Shown here: piece after piece, positions 1 to 19,562 of the stretch
Position numbering within the stretch: position 1 is the first letter of the stretch
Layout: the number at the start of each line of letters is the position of its first letter
Assembly: GCA_012295275.1 (NCBI GenBank)
Contig: CM022672.1
Coordinates: 34,105,065-34,169,064, forward strand
Source of the DNA: Chrysomallon squamiferum
Taxonomy: Eukaryota > Mollusca > Gastropoda > Neomphalida > Peltospiridae
Direction: 5' to 3'
DNA length: 64,000 bases
Translations under genes and position numbers: made by a program
Notes under the pieces: generated by a model
What the model saw: only the letters and a program-made list of their open reading frames with translations
Database searches by the model: none
Told to the model about the DNA's origin: nothing

Positions 1-30
1 AAATTGAGATAGCTAAACAACGAAAAAGCG

Positions 31-205
31 TTATTTATTTATTACAATCTGCACATTTGTTACTGGTAACCTGGGACGGACGTCAATGAAGCGAATTTCT
101 GCTAGCAACATCAAAGTTTACATTATTTATATCTCTAAATGTCGCCTCATTCAGATTATATTTTATTATAATATCTTCAGACAGTTTTTAAGAAAAATTA
201 ACACA
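31..205 (+). repeat. Dispersed repeat, copy 1 (second copy at 4408-4580)
   Basis: A stretch of about 170 bp beginning with a motif TTACAATCTGCACATTTG recurs at 4408-4580 in the same orientation with scattered substitutions and small indels. The second copy runs directly into the duplicated block at 4566-5480. No coding potential is visible, so I read it as a dispersed or segmentally duplicated non-coding repeat. Confidence 0.75.
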
Positions 206-424
206 AAATTTGGCGTAACAAAAGTTAACATTAATACATGTTGGTCATACCTTTTTTGTTCATTATGGTAATATAGTAGCGATATTTGTAGTATGTTAGG
301 GATTTTCTGAAGAGTATTTCATGTTTTGTTGATACAGGAATACTAATGCCTTTGTTATCAAATCGAGTAGCAGATTGAGAGAGATCAACTCAAGTTGAAT
401 GTGTGTGACATCACATTCTATATA

Positions 425-832
425 TAGCATGAAATGACGCCAGCGATATCTCAAAAATAGGATCTATTTCTTTCCAAAAACTTTTTCGTAAATTGTGACA
501 TTAGTTGTGTTTGGTGTGCAAGCATCAAAGTGAATGTATGTTTGCATTGTCACTGTCACTTTTCTAGTCAGTTTCAGTGCCTGTGTCACTTTTGTACTCA
601 GTTTCAGTGTCACTGTCACTTTTCTACTCAGTTTCAGTGCCAGTGTCAGTTTTCTACTCAGTTTCAGTGCCACTGTCACTTTTCTACTCAGTTTCAGTGC
701 CAGTGTCAGTTTTCTACTCAGTTTCAGTGCCACTGTCACTTTTCTACTCAGTTTCAGTGCCACTGTCACTTTTCTACTCAGTTTCAGTGCCAGTGTCACT
801 TTTTCTACTGAGTTACATTAAAAAAAATGCTA
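425..832 (+). repeat. Dispersed repeat element containing an internal minisatellite
   Basis: One edge reads CGCCAGCGATATCT and the other ACTGAGTTACATTA. The same two edges, with related interior sequence (ATTAGTTGTGTTTGGTGTGC region and the CATTGTCACTGTCAC core), occur in reverse complement at 3733-3890 and 34771-34930, and part of the element recurs at 37370-38200. In this copy the interior is expanded into a tandem array. No transposase is visible, so it is probably a non-autonomous interspersed element. Confidence 0.65.
547..813 (+). repeat. 30-bp minisatellite array inside the dispersed element
   Basis: About nine units of a 30-bp motif alternating CACTGTCACTTTTCTACTCA and CAGTGTCAGTTTTCTACTCA followed by GTTTCAGTGC. 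Because 30 is a multiple of three, open frames run through on both strands, but the repetitive peptides are artefacts of the array. Confidence 0.9.
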
Positions 833-839
833 TCAATAA

Positions 840-1600
840 AGAAAATAAGAGCGTTTGTAAGTTTTTGTTCTAATATAAAATTCAATTATTATGATTATTA
901 TTATTGTTATTCTTAGTAGTAGTAACGCTGACAAATGAAGCTGACGTCATGTCATTGATGACATTATATTCTTCTGTTATATAGTATAGTTGTTATGTTT
1001 ACGATTCTTAATTCGTCATTTATCGCAAGAATTTTGAAAGCAAGACAATCGCCTTTCTTAGAACGGAAGAGATCGTAATCGGCAAAACATAATGTTACTT
1101 CGTTTATTTCAGAACATATTCATATTATATACAGTAAAAGTCTGAACATATAATAAAATATTCATCCTACAAATAATTAAAAACATAATCAACAGAAAAA
1201 TATAATCATTTTAAATAGCGCCAGTTCTTTTTAGTTGCACATAAAATCTACGGCGATTTTTCCCGGTAGGAAACAATTTACGGCGATTTCGCTACGTCCG
1301 CTCTATAATCTACACTCTAAAAGTAGGAACACTGAAGATAAACTTACAGCGAAGAAGTTATTAAAAATATAAACAACATATAATCATTTTAGACAGGGCT
1401 AGTGGTACTATAAACTCTTCTGCATTTTGGCTCTGTAGAAAACGTAAGTGATGGTGATTTCGCTAAGCACGTGCTACATTCAAATGCGGAGCTAGTCTGC
1501 GCCAAATGCACATCGTAGTATCGCACATTGGTTGAAAGATGACTGAATGAGCTTTCATTTGATCATGAGTTTGTAGGTTTTATTTTCAGCCTCTTTTATT
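840..1600. other. Gene-free stretch
   Basis: AT-rich non-coding DNA. I see no exon with flanking splice sites, no RNA gene and no recognisable element here. Confidence 0.6.
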
Positions 1601-1708
<108 letters not shown>

Positions 1709-1835
1709 TTTTAGTATTAGTTTTCAATCACTTAAGTATATTTGGTTACACATCTGCGTAACAGTATCGAAGAGACTGTGGGTGTTATTTATCTTAAGAT
1801 CTTCGAAAAACCGCGGCTTTGTTTACTTGTTCGTC

Positions 1836-2329
1836 GATATTATCTACATTATTGTCATTATTCTCAGAGTTGTTAGATCCTTTACATATCACTCATTGTA
1901 TGACAGCAGTGTATCAACAAACCATCGATTACATACACTAACATACGCACGCAGTTCTTTGATATTATCTACATTATTGTCATTATTCTCAGAGTTGTTA
2001 GATCCTTTACATATCACTCATTGTATGACAGCAGTGTATCAACAAACCATCGATTACATACACTAACATACGCACGCAGTTCTTTGATATTATCTACATT
2101 ATTGTCATTATTCTCAGAGTTGTTAGATCCTTTACATATCACTCATTGTATGACAGCAGTGTATCAACAAACCATCGATTACATACACTAACATACGCAC
2201 GCAATTCTTTGATATTATCTACATTATTGTCATTATTCTCAGAGTTGTTAGATCCTTTACATATCACTCATTGTATGACAGCAGTGTATCAACAAACCAT
2301 CGTTCACACGCTCTAACACAGGCACGCAC
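1836..2329 (+). repeat. Four-copy 125-bp tandem repeat
   Basis: The unit starts GATATTATCTACATTATTG and recurs at 1836, 1961, 2086 and 2211, exactly 125 bp apart. The first three units are nearly identical. The last diverges at its 3' end (about 2302-2329). The near-identity indicates recent tandem expansion. Confidence 0.93.
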
Positions 2330-2756
2330 AAGGCTGGCACCAGATAGTCTGGCGGCTACAGCAAAGTTAGATTCTCGCGCCCCCAGGAAGATATCAATTT
2401 CAAAATTTATAACCAATAAATTAAAACTAAAATGTTTCCAACATTTGAGCTCAGACCAAGGTTAATTTCAGAAAAAACGAAAAAAAAAAGGAGAAAAAAA
2501 GAAAGAAAAACACAACACCTCTGCATTCAAACGTCCTGACGCACAAAAAGCATAAAAGAATAATCATAAAAAAACAACAAAACAAACAAACAAACAATCC
2601 CACTACTTGACACTGTTTTAATTTCAAAATTAACACAAGAATAAAGTAACATTAGTGATGAACTAACAGCATAATGAACAGTTGAACAGACAGTCAGTAC
2701 TAATACATCTGAAACCAAATTTGGCTGAGGGATAAATGCAGGCAGAAAGACAATTG

Positions 2757-2795
<39 letters not shown>

Positions 2796-3640
2796 TCATC
2801 AGTATATTTATCCTTTACATTACAATAAGGAGTTACCGCCATCAATTTGGTTTCCGCGGCAAACTGAAGGTTTCTTATAAGCGTGATTTTACGGAAAAAT
2901 TGGTGGTCTACAAAAACACGGGAACATAATTACGTCGTGAAAGTTTCATGTACGCGCGATTTACATTCACTCATTCGGCTTGTTTTGTTAAATTTACTAA
3001 CGCACACACACAGAGTCAAACACAGACGTGTATTTTAAAAAAGGTTAATAAATACAAACGGACATTTTGAAAGTTTTGCGGTTTTGACGTCACCTGTCAG
3101 AGACGTAGCGTTGGCAAGACACGTGTACTGCGCCCACTAACCCATGGAAATTAGCGACACCTCATCCACCTCCACTAATCCAGTAGTGAACATGAAAATG
3201 TTGGGTTGTGACCCCGTATACGGCCTCGTGACAATGGAGACATACATTCAAACTGGACTTGCACACCAGACACCTTTAGGTCACAATTTACACAGCAGTT
3301 TATATGCACACATTCACATATCGTCACATTTACGAACCAACGTACAAACACATTCGCATACACACAGACTTATATCCATGTATAAAGGTTGTATTTTGTA
3401 TATCCAAATGAAAAGATATATATATATATATGTATTACCTAACAGAACAGAACAGAATGGTTAATTCTCCCCCCGACACATTTGTGTTTATAAAAAGATT
3501 TATCAACAGAAATGGGTACTTGAAACGTTCTATTGTCTGACGGTTCTGATGTCATCTTCATATTTCAGTTGGCAGAATTCAAAGTAATCGGTGCAAACGT
3601 ATACTGTGATATTGTATAACTTGCATTACATAGGTAACTT
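2330..3640. other. Gene-free stretch with TA microsatellite
   Basis: Contains a (TA)n tract at about 2758-2793 and short open frames near 3144-3464 that lack recognisable domains, splice context or similarity to anything else in the window. I see no gene here that I can support. Confidence 0.55.
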
Positions 3641-3895
3641 ATATTACTTCCATGAATAGTTAGTAATACTCATAGGTAACATAATAAATACACTTATAAG
3701 CAGAAAATGTAAGTAGATAGCAATTGCTAATGTAACTCAGAAAATGTGACAGTGGTATTGAAACTGAGTAGTAACAGTGACAATGCAGACATACAGTTTC
3801 ATACCAAACACAACTAATGTCACAAGTTGCGAAAAATTTGTTTCAATGAAACTGATCCTATTTTTTTTTTAGATATCCCTGGCGAAATCGCGTGC
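3640..3895 (-). repeat. Dispersed element, inverted copy with left extension
   Basis: From about 3733 to 3890 this is the reverse complement of 425-560 plus 812-830: the same edges, the same ACAGTGACAATG core and the same AACACAACTAATGTCAC stretch, but without tandem expansion. The adjoining 3640-3735 resembles 37370-37440, so the element or its insertion context extends leftward. Confidence 0.65.
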
Positions 3896-3924
3896 TAAAT
3901 ACAGAATTAGAAATGTAATTAATT

Positions 3925-5480
3925 TTTCTTTATTTCATGTAAAATGTTAATTTTTCAGTTGTCGAAACTAAATATGAATTTATCTGTTATATTTATTATT
4001 ATTATTCTTATTTTGAAAAAAAAACAAAAAAAACGAACGTCCATGTATTTAAATAATAACATTTAAATGTGGATAGTATTCATTAAAACTTTATTATTAT
4101 TATAATTATTACTTGATGAGAAGACGAACAATTTTTTTTTTTTTTTTTTTTTTTCGCCTTTCTCCACCTCATAATTTCTTTGTCATCGGCATTACTGGGT
4201 TCAGGAAAGCTATACTGTTATGACGTCATATTCAGACTGGACGTATTAAGACTTCACGTACAATGGTTAAAAGGACAAATTTCATGCAACGTCAAGTGAC
4301 GTGCTTGAAATATTCCTAAATGTCGAACAGAGTAGTTCATTTAGCTGTCGTAAATTTTATTTTATTCGATATCATTTATATTATTTATTCTATTTGTGAA
4401 GTTATTCTTTTATTACAATCTGCACATTTGTTACTCGTAACCTGAGACGGCGCGTTATTGAAGCGAATTTCTGCTAGCAACATCACAGTTTACATTATTT
4501 ATATCTCTGAATGTCGCCTCATTAACATTATATTTTATTATAATATCTTCAGACAGTTTTTGAGAAAAATTAACAAGTCATTTCATAATTACAATTGAAA
4601 TAATATATTTAGTAATAAGAATAAGAAATAACCATAGAAAATAGTAGTAGTAGTAACAATAGTAGTAGTAGTAGCAGCAGTAATAAGACATTACCTTGAT
4701 CACCCGCACCAGCAACAGCAAGAAGAAGAACAACAACAACAACAGCAATAATTATAATAATAATAAACCACAAATACAAACTTCTCACAAGAATAAGACA
4801 GCAACAACAATCATAAAATGCAGAAAAAATCAAAACAGTAACGACGTCGAAGAAGACGACAACAAGACAAATAATAATAATTATAATAATTTCAAAAAAA
4901 GCTGATCAAAAATAAGATATTTGGAAATAATATCATATTTATTTTTGTCAGTATAACAGTAAAATAATAAATCTGTATTAAGTTTGTGTTGAATTGTTCT
5001 AGATGTTGCTGTTTTAAAATGAAAGTAGTGGTTATAAAAATTATTAATTTAAAAAATAAGTTGTACATTATCAACAAACAAAGACTCATCAATGTGAAAC
5101 TGATTTCAAGGTTTCAGATATCATTGTATAGTAAGCATGTCGCTTCGAGTTATTTGTTTACGTATATTCTGAAGACTCAGCCTTTGGTTTAACTTTGTAC
5201 ACGTGAAAGAGAGTTATTTCCCTTACATCGTGTTTTTATGCAGTATTTGATCGAGGCAAAGGTACTTTTAACATTCGTGAAAGAAACGTGAACGTATTTA
5301 GTGTTGCTGAAATTATCATAAATTATATTCTGTATAACCAGCACTTGTTTCAGACGAGGTTCTTTATTATTATTATTATTATTATTTTATTTATTTATTT
5401 TTTAAATACAAACATTAAATTACTGTATTATTTGTTGTTTGTTTGTATTTATTATTTTATTTATTCATTAGGCAGCATAC
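3925..5480 (+). repeat. Segmental duplication block A (partner 40321-41420)
   Basis: Collinear similarity in the same orientation to 40321-41420. The shared order is TCAGTTGTCGAAACTAAATAT, a poly-T tract, CCTTTCTCCACCTC, AAAATTAACAAGTCATTTC, a TAG/CAG triplet tract, GACATTACCTTGATCACCCG, an ATA tract and an AAGACTCATCAAT region. Simple-repeat tracts differ in length between copies. Neither copy shows a gene. The presence of 4408-4580 in this copy, but only its end (from about 40450) in the other, marks an indel. Confidence 0.8.
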
Positions 5481-5486
5481 ACTCAA

Positions 5487-5534
<48 letters not shown>

Positions 5535-5659
5535 TACCTTTTTATAATCATATTTTTTTTAAAAGATAAGAAAAATGGAATTATTTTTTTTATCTCAATT
5601 TGTCTGCATTTTACAGAACGCGTAGTTTGAAATGACATATATCAAAAAAATTCAAGAAT

Positions 5660-5965
5660 TTGTTCATCAATGTGAAACAGTTTTCAAGGTTTCAAATATC
5701 ACTGTATCGCTTTGACTTATTTATTAGTTTATTTCTTTATACAGACTCAGCCTTTGCTGTAATTTTATAACTTTAAAGAGAGTTATTTCCCTTATATCGT
5801 GTTTTTATGCAGTATTTCATCGACGCTGAGCTATTTATTATTAAAAAATGTATTATTATTATTTTTAAATACAAACATTAAATTACTGTATTATTTGTTG
5901 TTTATTTGTATTTATTATTTGATTCATTCATTAGGCAGCACACACTCACAATAATAATAATAATA
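5660..5965 (+). repeat. Partial tandem copy of block A's right part
   Basis: Resembles 5090-5480: TGTGAAACAG..TTTCAAGGTTTCA, GACTCAGCCTTTG, AGAGAGTTATTTCCCTTA and ATTAGGCAGCA..ACACTCA occur in the same order. It is therefore a third, partial, neighbouring copy of the duplicated block. Confidence 0.7.
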
Positions 5966-6023
5966 ACAAGATATGTTATTTACATTATAGTAACAAGATA
6001 TAGTATTTTTGTTACACAAAAAT

Positions 6024-6113
<90 letters not shown>

Positions 6114-6949
6114 GATTGTAAAATATATAACTGTGAATAACTTTGAATACAGTTTTATTAAGTTTGTGATAGAGTCTCTAGTTATAGAAAGCACTCAGAT
6201 AAGATGTGAACTGTGTTGTCTTTATTTATTTTAATTAGATATTTCACTATTGTATAAAATTATAATTATTGTGCTTTTGATATCAGAGCCAGATTATAAT
6301 AAAGCCGTTTAGCAAGCAAAATACAAAGGCTCGGACTACTGTTTAGATTTCGGATCACAATCAAACTCAACTATGTTGTGAATGTTAATCTGCTTGACCC
6401 CGGGGCAGTTGTCCAGTTTGTGTCTTTATAAACGTGGCTCGGGTACCACCCTGCTTTGTGTGAAACACGTGTAAACAAACTTACATTAACACAAACCAAC
6501 ATCAGCCCGATGTTGAGTACGACCACCACGTAAACCACGTCTCACTGTGTGTCGTGTGTAACAAACACAAAATACAAACACAAAAAACAAACACAAATAC
6601 AAACACAAAATACAAACACAAACCTTCCTTCATTGATGTGAATGTTTTGTGGTTTAAAACATGCTGTTAAAAAGAGTATTACACGATCACATGTTTTTTT
6701 TTTATATAATGAATCTAAATTGTTTGATATATTTTACGTTATCATCACATATTCTCAACATGTTATAAATGATAAATTAATTCAAAAGTAATTTTCCAAT
6801 ACTGAAAGAGAAAAATGAAATCTGTCATTTTTAAAATTTTCATGACGAATTATTATTATTAACCGTATATAACTTTATCTACTGAGAGAAATTAATACAT
6901 ACATACATACATACATATGTATATATGGAAAAACACACACACACACACA

Positions 6950-6992
<43 letters not shown>

Positions 6993-7500
6993 TTTGACTA
7001 AAAACGAAATATCAGCATTTATTTTCTAGAACAGTGTGACTGAGAAAATAAATTTTCCAGGATAAATAGTAACTAATAGGTCTTGTGCTATTTCAGAAAA
7101 CGTTAATTATGTTTTGTAGCGTTTGTATCTTAACCAGAGTCGTTATCTCTCAGTTATTCATAATTAATTATAATTAGGATTATTCTAGTGAACTGAGTAA
7201 CATATATTATTATTATTAGATCGATTATTATTACTGTCGTTGTTGTCGTCGTCTTCTCTACATAACATAGCCAAACCGGTTATATACGTGTCGTTTCCTA
7301 GTTAATATAACTGTTCCATCTTGAACTACACTGGGGTATAGACATCGCTGAACTGAACATGGAAGAAGTAAAACAATATGCTTACATATAATGAAGGTAA
7401 ATTCACTTGGGTTGTAATGTCTGCTATATCTGCATCACGTCCATGCCTTTGTCGTAACAAACAAATGCAGTTACAACATTAAAACAGTAGCACAATAAAG
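5966..7500 (+). repeat. Left arm of large inverted repeat around the phosphatase gene
   Basis: Matches 17545-20990 in reverse complement: 5966-6010 with 20915-20985, the GA tract at 6030-6108 with the CT tract at 20649-20721, 6111-6640 with 19420-20010, 7030-7210 with 18120-18240, and 7330-7500 with 17545-17680. The stretch around TGACCCCGGGGCAG (about 6400) is very well conserved between arms. No open reading frame is shared. Confidence 0.85.
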
Positions 7501-7967
7501 AAAAACCTTAAAGAAAAACCAAAACCAGAGAAAACAAAAAACAAACACAAAAACAGAAAAAGTAATACATAGCGTTTAATATCATATTTTAAAGTACTAC
7601 ATATTAAGTGAATACAAAAATTAGAATAATCATGTCTTCTAAACCATGATTAGAAAGTAATATATGAAAACAGAAGCAAAAGTTTAATAAAGGTAACAAA
7701 ATTTAGTAATGCAGAAACAACCTCGTTGAAGGAAATGTAAACTTAATATCTTCTGACACAAAGAACGTCTGATTTAACTTGAATGTCAACGATTGTGGAA
7801 AATAAATTAAAAATAAATATATAAGAATAAATATATAAAATTATTAAAAACCCCTAAAATATTCACAATAATAAAAAGATGTACTGAATTGTACCCCATA
7901 TTAATTTTTATTTCATTTTTTGCTTAAAGGTCTGACGCAAACATATATTTAAAATAATCATAATGAC

Positions 7968-8046
<79 letters not shown>

Positions 8047-8055
8047 GTAATAATC

Positions 8056-8140
<85 letters not shown>

Positions 8141-8824
8141 TAATAATATCAACTAAAAATAGATGCTGTAGTAGTACATATTTCATTAAATAAGTTATTA
8201 CATTATTCAATAATAAAACAAAAATAATACTTAATTCTTGTGATTTATTTATTATCCCCTTCCTCATTTTCTGATGAATCACTTGCATGTTAGCTGTAAT
8301 AGACATAATAACATATACCAATGTATACAAAATCTTCTAATCTATATCTATTGCAAGATGTACATATTTGTAATTATAAATTTCGCTTCAATTAAGAAAA
8401 AAATGTATTTATAGCAACTAAGGAAATAATTAAGCGAAAAAAGCCACTATTTTGACATTAAAAATCATAATCAACAGTTTAATTATGAAACTACAAAATA
8501 ATCGTAAATCAGTAAATGAAAATTAATATATAGTTATCCTGACTAATGCAAATTTAATATCTGGATGAAAAATTATACAATGGATAGAATGACAACTGGA
8601 GTGAAACATAATCCATCATCTAATGAAATGAATGCTTACTGTGCATTCAGATGATTCAGATGGGTGTTCAGAACAAGACATAAGGACATAATCTTCTGTT
8701 TAATGTTATTTTACAGAGCTTACTCATTTCCGAACACCAGCCATCAATAATTTCTCTTAGAGAAACCAAAGTTTCTGAGGCAAAACACAAATAATGTGGT
8801 ATTAAACTGACTAATTATTATGGC

Positions 8825-8883
<59 letters not shown>

Positions 8884-9010
8884 TAATATTGACAAGAAGA
8901 ATACAAAAATAGCACAAATCTAATGATTACGTATAATTGGCAGGTGTTGGCGCATGTTTCATGTTAAACAATCAGTAACACATGGTTTTCTCTTGGTGTT
9001 TATTTTTTTA

Positions 9011-9058
<48 letters not shown>

Positions 9059-9335
9059 ACATTTAAATTGACAAATAAAAAATAAAACAACCTTGCTGCT
9101 TAGGATATAATTACGTACTCCTTAAATAACAAGATAAGTATTTACTATACTGAATATTTAACGTATAATGTTATATTACATAGTCAGTTATACTGTACAA
9201 TTATAAACAGACACTAAGAGATCATATACTGTACAGAATAGATGAAATAGCACTAATTTAATCAGTCTATGGAATAAAATCTAAAAACGTTTCATAACAT
9301 TCCCAATGTTCTAAAATCATTCTTCTCTTTACTGA
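7501..9335. other. Gene-free stretch with long ATA/TTA tracts
   Basis: Holds (ATA)n at about 7968-8148 and 8826-8885 and (TTA)n at about 9010-9057. The remainder is AT-rich DNA downstream of the phosphatase gene and probably includes its 3' untranslated region. No separate gene is visible. Confidence 0.6.
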
Positions 9336-15868
<6,533 letters not shown>

Positions 15869-15908
15869 CTACATTGGAATCAGAAAGAAAATGAAATTAA
15901 TATAAATT

Positions 15909-16108
15909 NNNNNNNNNNNNNNNNNNNNNNNNNNNNNNNNNNNNNNNNNNNNNNNNNNNNNNNNNNNNNNNNNNNNNNNNNNNNNNNNNNNNNNNNNNNN
16001 NNNNNNNNNNNNNNNNNNNNNNNNNNNNNNNNNNNNNNNNNNNNNNNNNNNNNNNNNNNNNNNNNNNNNNNNNNNNNNNNNNNNNNNNNNNNNNNNNNNN
16101 NNNNNNNN
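15909..16108. other. Assembly gap (200 N)
   Basis: Exactly 200 unknown bases between the first recognisable cytoplasmic exon of the phosphatase and the upstream signal-peptide exon. The round length suggests a placeholder rather than a measured size. Exons for an extracellular and transmembrane part could be missing here. Confidence 0.97.
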
Positions 16109-16192
16109 GCTTATTAATTCATAATAACAGAACACAGGGTTAGAAACATGCAATAAGGTAAACACAGCAAATTTAGCTTCAGCCGATTTCAT
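16109..16192 (-). CDS. Signal-peptide exon, probably exon 1 of the phosphatase gene (3' side in gap)
   Basis: The frame begins at the ATG at 16192 and reads MKSAEAKFAVF... into the gap. It is a short charged N-terminus, a hydrophobic core and a PVFCYYE end, typical of a secretory signal. The same exon, with the same start context, lies in inverted orientation at 20306-20398 as exon 1 of the Hint gene (MKSAQAKFAVF). Because the gap hides the splice donor, assignment to the phosphatase rests on position and strand only; it could instead belong to a lost Hint gene copy. Confidence 0.7.
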
Positions 16193-16194
16193 TC

Positions 16195-16770
16195 TTCAGG
16201 AATAGTATTACTAAGAGTAATACGAAGAAGAACATTATTCAAATATTTTCATATATTCAAATTGCACAGATTTTTTTTTTCACTTCATTTCATCGACGCA
16301 GTAATAAATGTCAGTTGTACGTGCCAAGCTGCTCGTTTGTTCACTATCGTTACTAAAAACGACATTATATTGCAGTAATAAAATCCGTTTATTTCAAGTT
16401 AAGGCGTAGAATGACATTTTATTTTTTTTAAATTCAGCGAGAACTGATATTACCGTTTATATACTTGCATACGAAAGATTTCTTTCTGCAGTGCAGTTTC
16501 TAGGATTAAAAGTAAAAATCAAAGATCCACAAAGAATTTTCTTCAAAATTGTGAACTGACTACTGAGCATTCTAAAACTGAGAATAGAATTCGGCGACTT
16601 GGCAAATGACGTCATCAGGGGCAAATCTGTCACGAATCTAATAAAGTTTGAGCTTCATGGCCCTACCAAGAAGCTAGTTTAGTCCATACTGCTTAAAACA
16701 GTTAATCCAAATCTAGAATTTTAAATCATGGTGATCAATCACAAGGTCACTAAAGAAGATAAAAGTGGAT
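16195..16770 (-). promoter_or_regulatory. Duplicated upstream region with CRE-like site
   Basis: The part next to the signal exon (16200-16400) matches, inverted, the DNA upstream of the Hint gene (20100-20300), including GCTGCTCGTTTGTTCA and CGACATTATATTGC. The more distal part (16410-16770) matches 45440-45760 in the same orientation, upstream of the broken Hint gene. Both distal copies keep a perfect palindromic TGACGTCA (16607-16614; 45578-45585) within GGCAAATGACGTCATCAGGGG. A cAMP-response-element role is inference from the motif. Confidence 0.5.
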
Positions 16771-16984
16771 TTAAAGAACCTGTTGTTGCTAACGAACGCC
16801 CACGTCTCAGTTCAGGCTTCAGGTTCAGAAATGTACGTGAGCAACTGAACGTCATCAATGAAGTCATAAACATAAAATAAATGTTAGATTTTATAAGCAC
16901 ATGATTTCGTAGAAACAGTTTTACTGTTGCAGTATAACGTCGTTCAAATCAGATAATAACATTTAAGATTTCATTCACATTTAA

Positions 16985-17330
16985 TATTTAATAAAAATAA
17001 TATGAGAAAGACTTTTACTTTTATCAGAATAACACGTTACACACAGTCATAATTATACCATCTGTTTCTTATACTATATTTGTTGGTCCCTTCAGTTTTG
17101 CGAAATCAGTGAAAGGAGGTGATTATTTGTTCAAAACAGAAAGCTGTTCAGATGATATCTGTCCAGATCGAGTTGTACAAACATTTCATTCAAACAAACA
17201 AAGCTAATCTAGTAACAGTACTAAATTTCAATAGCAGTTGTTGTAGTTATAGTACGTTGTCTAGTAATTTACATTAACATTAGAAAGAGTAGTAATAACA
17301 ACTGTATTTGTACTAGCAGTAAGACTGGCA
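16985..17330 (+). pseudogene. Orphan relic of Hint-gene exon 4 and flanking introns
   Basis: 17095-17211 reads FAKSVKGGDYLFKTESC and continues with a CPDRVVQTF stretch, the homologue of exon 4 (22088-22194) of the intact Hint gene. The similarity continues into the following intron (AGTACTAAATTTCAATAGCAG and beyond, to about 17330). The donor GT is changed to CT (CAAAGCTAATC against CAAGGTAAGC) and no other Hint exon adjoins it, so it is a dead fragment. Confidence 0.85.
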
Positions 17331-17823
17331 TTACCGATTTTTCCATTGGAAAATGTAAAACATGTTAATACAATTGAAAAACGAAACATTTCAAGTTGAT
17401 TTTTCTTTCTTCTTGTGTTGAAGTGTATTTACTAAACATTACTAAGAATGTGTGTACAAAAAAGAGCAGTTTGTGATCTGTTCGGTCCAACGTATTGTAA
17501 CATTTGCGATTTACCGCGGTATCGTGGAAACTCCCTTCAACAGAAGCCAGTGCTATGGTGTTTTAATGTCTTAACTGCATGTGTCTGTTAACTCAATGAC
17601 CTGGACATGATTCAGATATAGCAAACATTACAACCCAAGTGAATTTACTATCATATGTATATTTCTTTATTTCTTCCAAATAGTTAAGTACAACGATGTC
17701 ATGGAATCCTAGTAGACTTCAAGATGGATCAGTTATATTAATTAGGAGATGACACGTGTGTGTTAACAACCGGCTCAGCTGTGATATGATAGAAAAAACA
17801 ACCAGACGAGAACGAGAGTAATA

Positions 17824-18105
17824 ATAATGAATGTAATAATAACATATATTATAAAATTCACTAGAATAATAATATCTGTTATAAAATTCACTAGAATAGT
17901 AACATATATTATAAAATGTACTAGAATAATAACATCTATTATAAAATTCACTAGAATAATAACATCTGTTATAAAATTCACTAGAATAATAACATCTATT
18001 ATAAAATTCACTAGATAATAACATCTATTATAAAATTCACTAGAATAATAACATCTTTATACAATTCACTAGAATAATAACATCTATTATAAAATTCACC
18101 AGAAT
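17824..18105 (+). repeat. 30-bp minisatellite
   Basis: About nine copies of a 30-bp unit of the form AATAACATCTATTATAAAAT followed by TCACTAGAAT. The first copies vary and the last ones carry small deletions. Frames are open through part of the array on both strands because the unit is a multiple of three. Confidence 0.93.
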
Positions 18106-18249
18106 AATACTAATAATAATTAAATATCAATAACTGAGCCATAACGACTCTGGTTAAGATACAAATCCTACAAAACATAATTAATGTTTTCTGAAGTAGG
18201 ACAAAATATATTAGTTACTATTTATCCTTGAATTTGTTTTCTTAATCAT

Positions 18250-18276
18250 ACTGTGTTTTTGTTTATGTGTGCGTGC

Positions 18277-18328
<52 letters not shown>

Positions 18329-19420
18329 GTGTGTGTGTCAGTTTATCTCAGCAGATAAAGTTGTACGGTTAAAAATAATTTATCACCATGAAAATTACGA
18401 AAGTAACAGATACCATTTACCATTTTTCTGTTTTAGTATTAGAAAAATACCTTTCAATTAATTTTGTATTTATAACATTGTTATGAGTATAGGATGACAA
18501 CATTTAAAATATTTCAGACAATTTAGATTCATTATCAAAATGACCTATGCAATTTTTCTCTTTCAGGTATTAAGCTCTTTAATGTTTCACATTACCAGTC
18601 GTAAATTCGTTAACTACTCAAATTCATCATCGTTTTTTAACATACGATCATGTAGTATTCTTTTTACAGCGTGTTTTAAATCACAAGATTTTCACGTCAA
18701 TGAAGCTATACATGTTAGAAACACATGTTTATCTAGAAATACTTTTACAAAAGATAACCAAAGACTTAAGATAGCAGATATTAAGTTAGATTCATACAGT
18801 TACAAAGATTTATCCAAAATATAATCATTCTTATTTCAGCACTTATAAACAATGGAAATATTGCTAATTCACCAGAAAGTTTGATTTCTTTATATAAAAT
18901 ATCTGTGAAACTTGAGATGAATTCTTTAACTTAATCTAAATGACTGAATCCCCGGTTTTCACATCCATATTATAATTATTTTAATTTTACAATCTTGCCA
19001 AACAAGTCTAACTGACATTCGACCGATGCATTATCAACATCTAGTTTTGAATACAGTGAAGAGAGACTTTCAGTCTGGGTTGAATTAAATCTTCCTTAAT
19101 ATTTTTGAACTATCTGGATTGACTTAAGACAAGCCCAACATATTAACTGCAGTAACAATTTCTCTTTTTGTTTTTATTAGATATAACTGCATTCCAATTT
19201 GTTCGTAAGACTTTCCTTTAGAATATAAAAACACAAAAAGAACCTCTATTACTGACTCAATACCTTACAGTTTTCTGTAACTGTTTAGGGAATAATACGA
19301 CATTAGAAATAACGAATGCTAGTTATAATAATCTCGTGATAACTAGAAACCATGTACAATGCATTTTCCTTAGTATCATGTAAACTTGTGTTACGTTTTT
19401 GAAAATAACCAGACAGAAAA
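18250..19420. other. Unassigned insertion in the right arm
   Basis: Contains a (TG)n tract at about 18279-18326 and AT-rich DNA with a 94-codon open frame at 18540-18824 that I do not recognise and that lacks typical coding composition. No partner exists in the left arm. Confidence 0.45.
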
Positions 19421-19562
19421 TGTATTTTGTGTTTGTATTTTGTGTTTGTATTTGTGTTTGTATTTTGTGTTTGTATTTTGTGTTTGTATTTGTGTTTGTA
19501 TTTGTGTTTGTATTTTGTGTTTGTATTTTGTGTTTGTATTTTGTGTTTGTATTTTGTGTTTG
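19420..19562 (+). repeat. Short tandem TTTGTGTTTGTA array
   Basis: Alternating 6-bp and 11/12-bp variants of TTTGTGTTTGTA. The reverse complement (ACAAACACAAA) is found, shorter, at the corresponding place in the left arm (about 6560-6625), showing that the array predates the inverted duplication and then changed length. Confidence 0.85.

Noticed and set aside
464-873. Overlapping open frames on both strands
   Set aside because: They are produced by a 30-bp minisatellite whose unit is a multiple of three; the peptides are simple repeats without any domain.
3144-3464. 106-codon frame beginning MEISDTSSTSTNP
   Set aside because: No domain, no splice context; its 3' half is CA/TA-rich simple sequence. 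A chance frame is more likely.
7908-8330. 140-codon poly-isoleucine frame
   Set aside because: Translation of an ATA microsatellite.
18540-18824. 94-codon frame in the inverted-repeat right arm
   Set aside because: Composition like surrounding non-coding DNA, no recognisable motif, and absent from the left arm.
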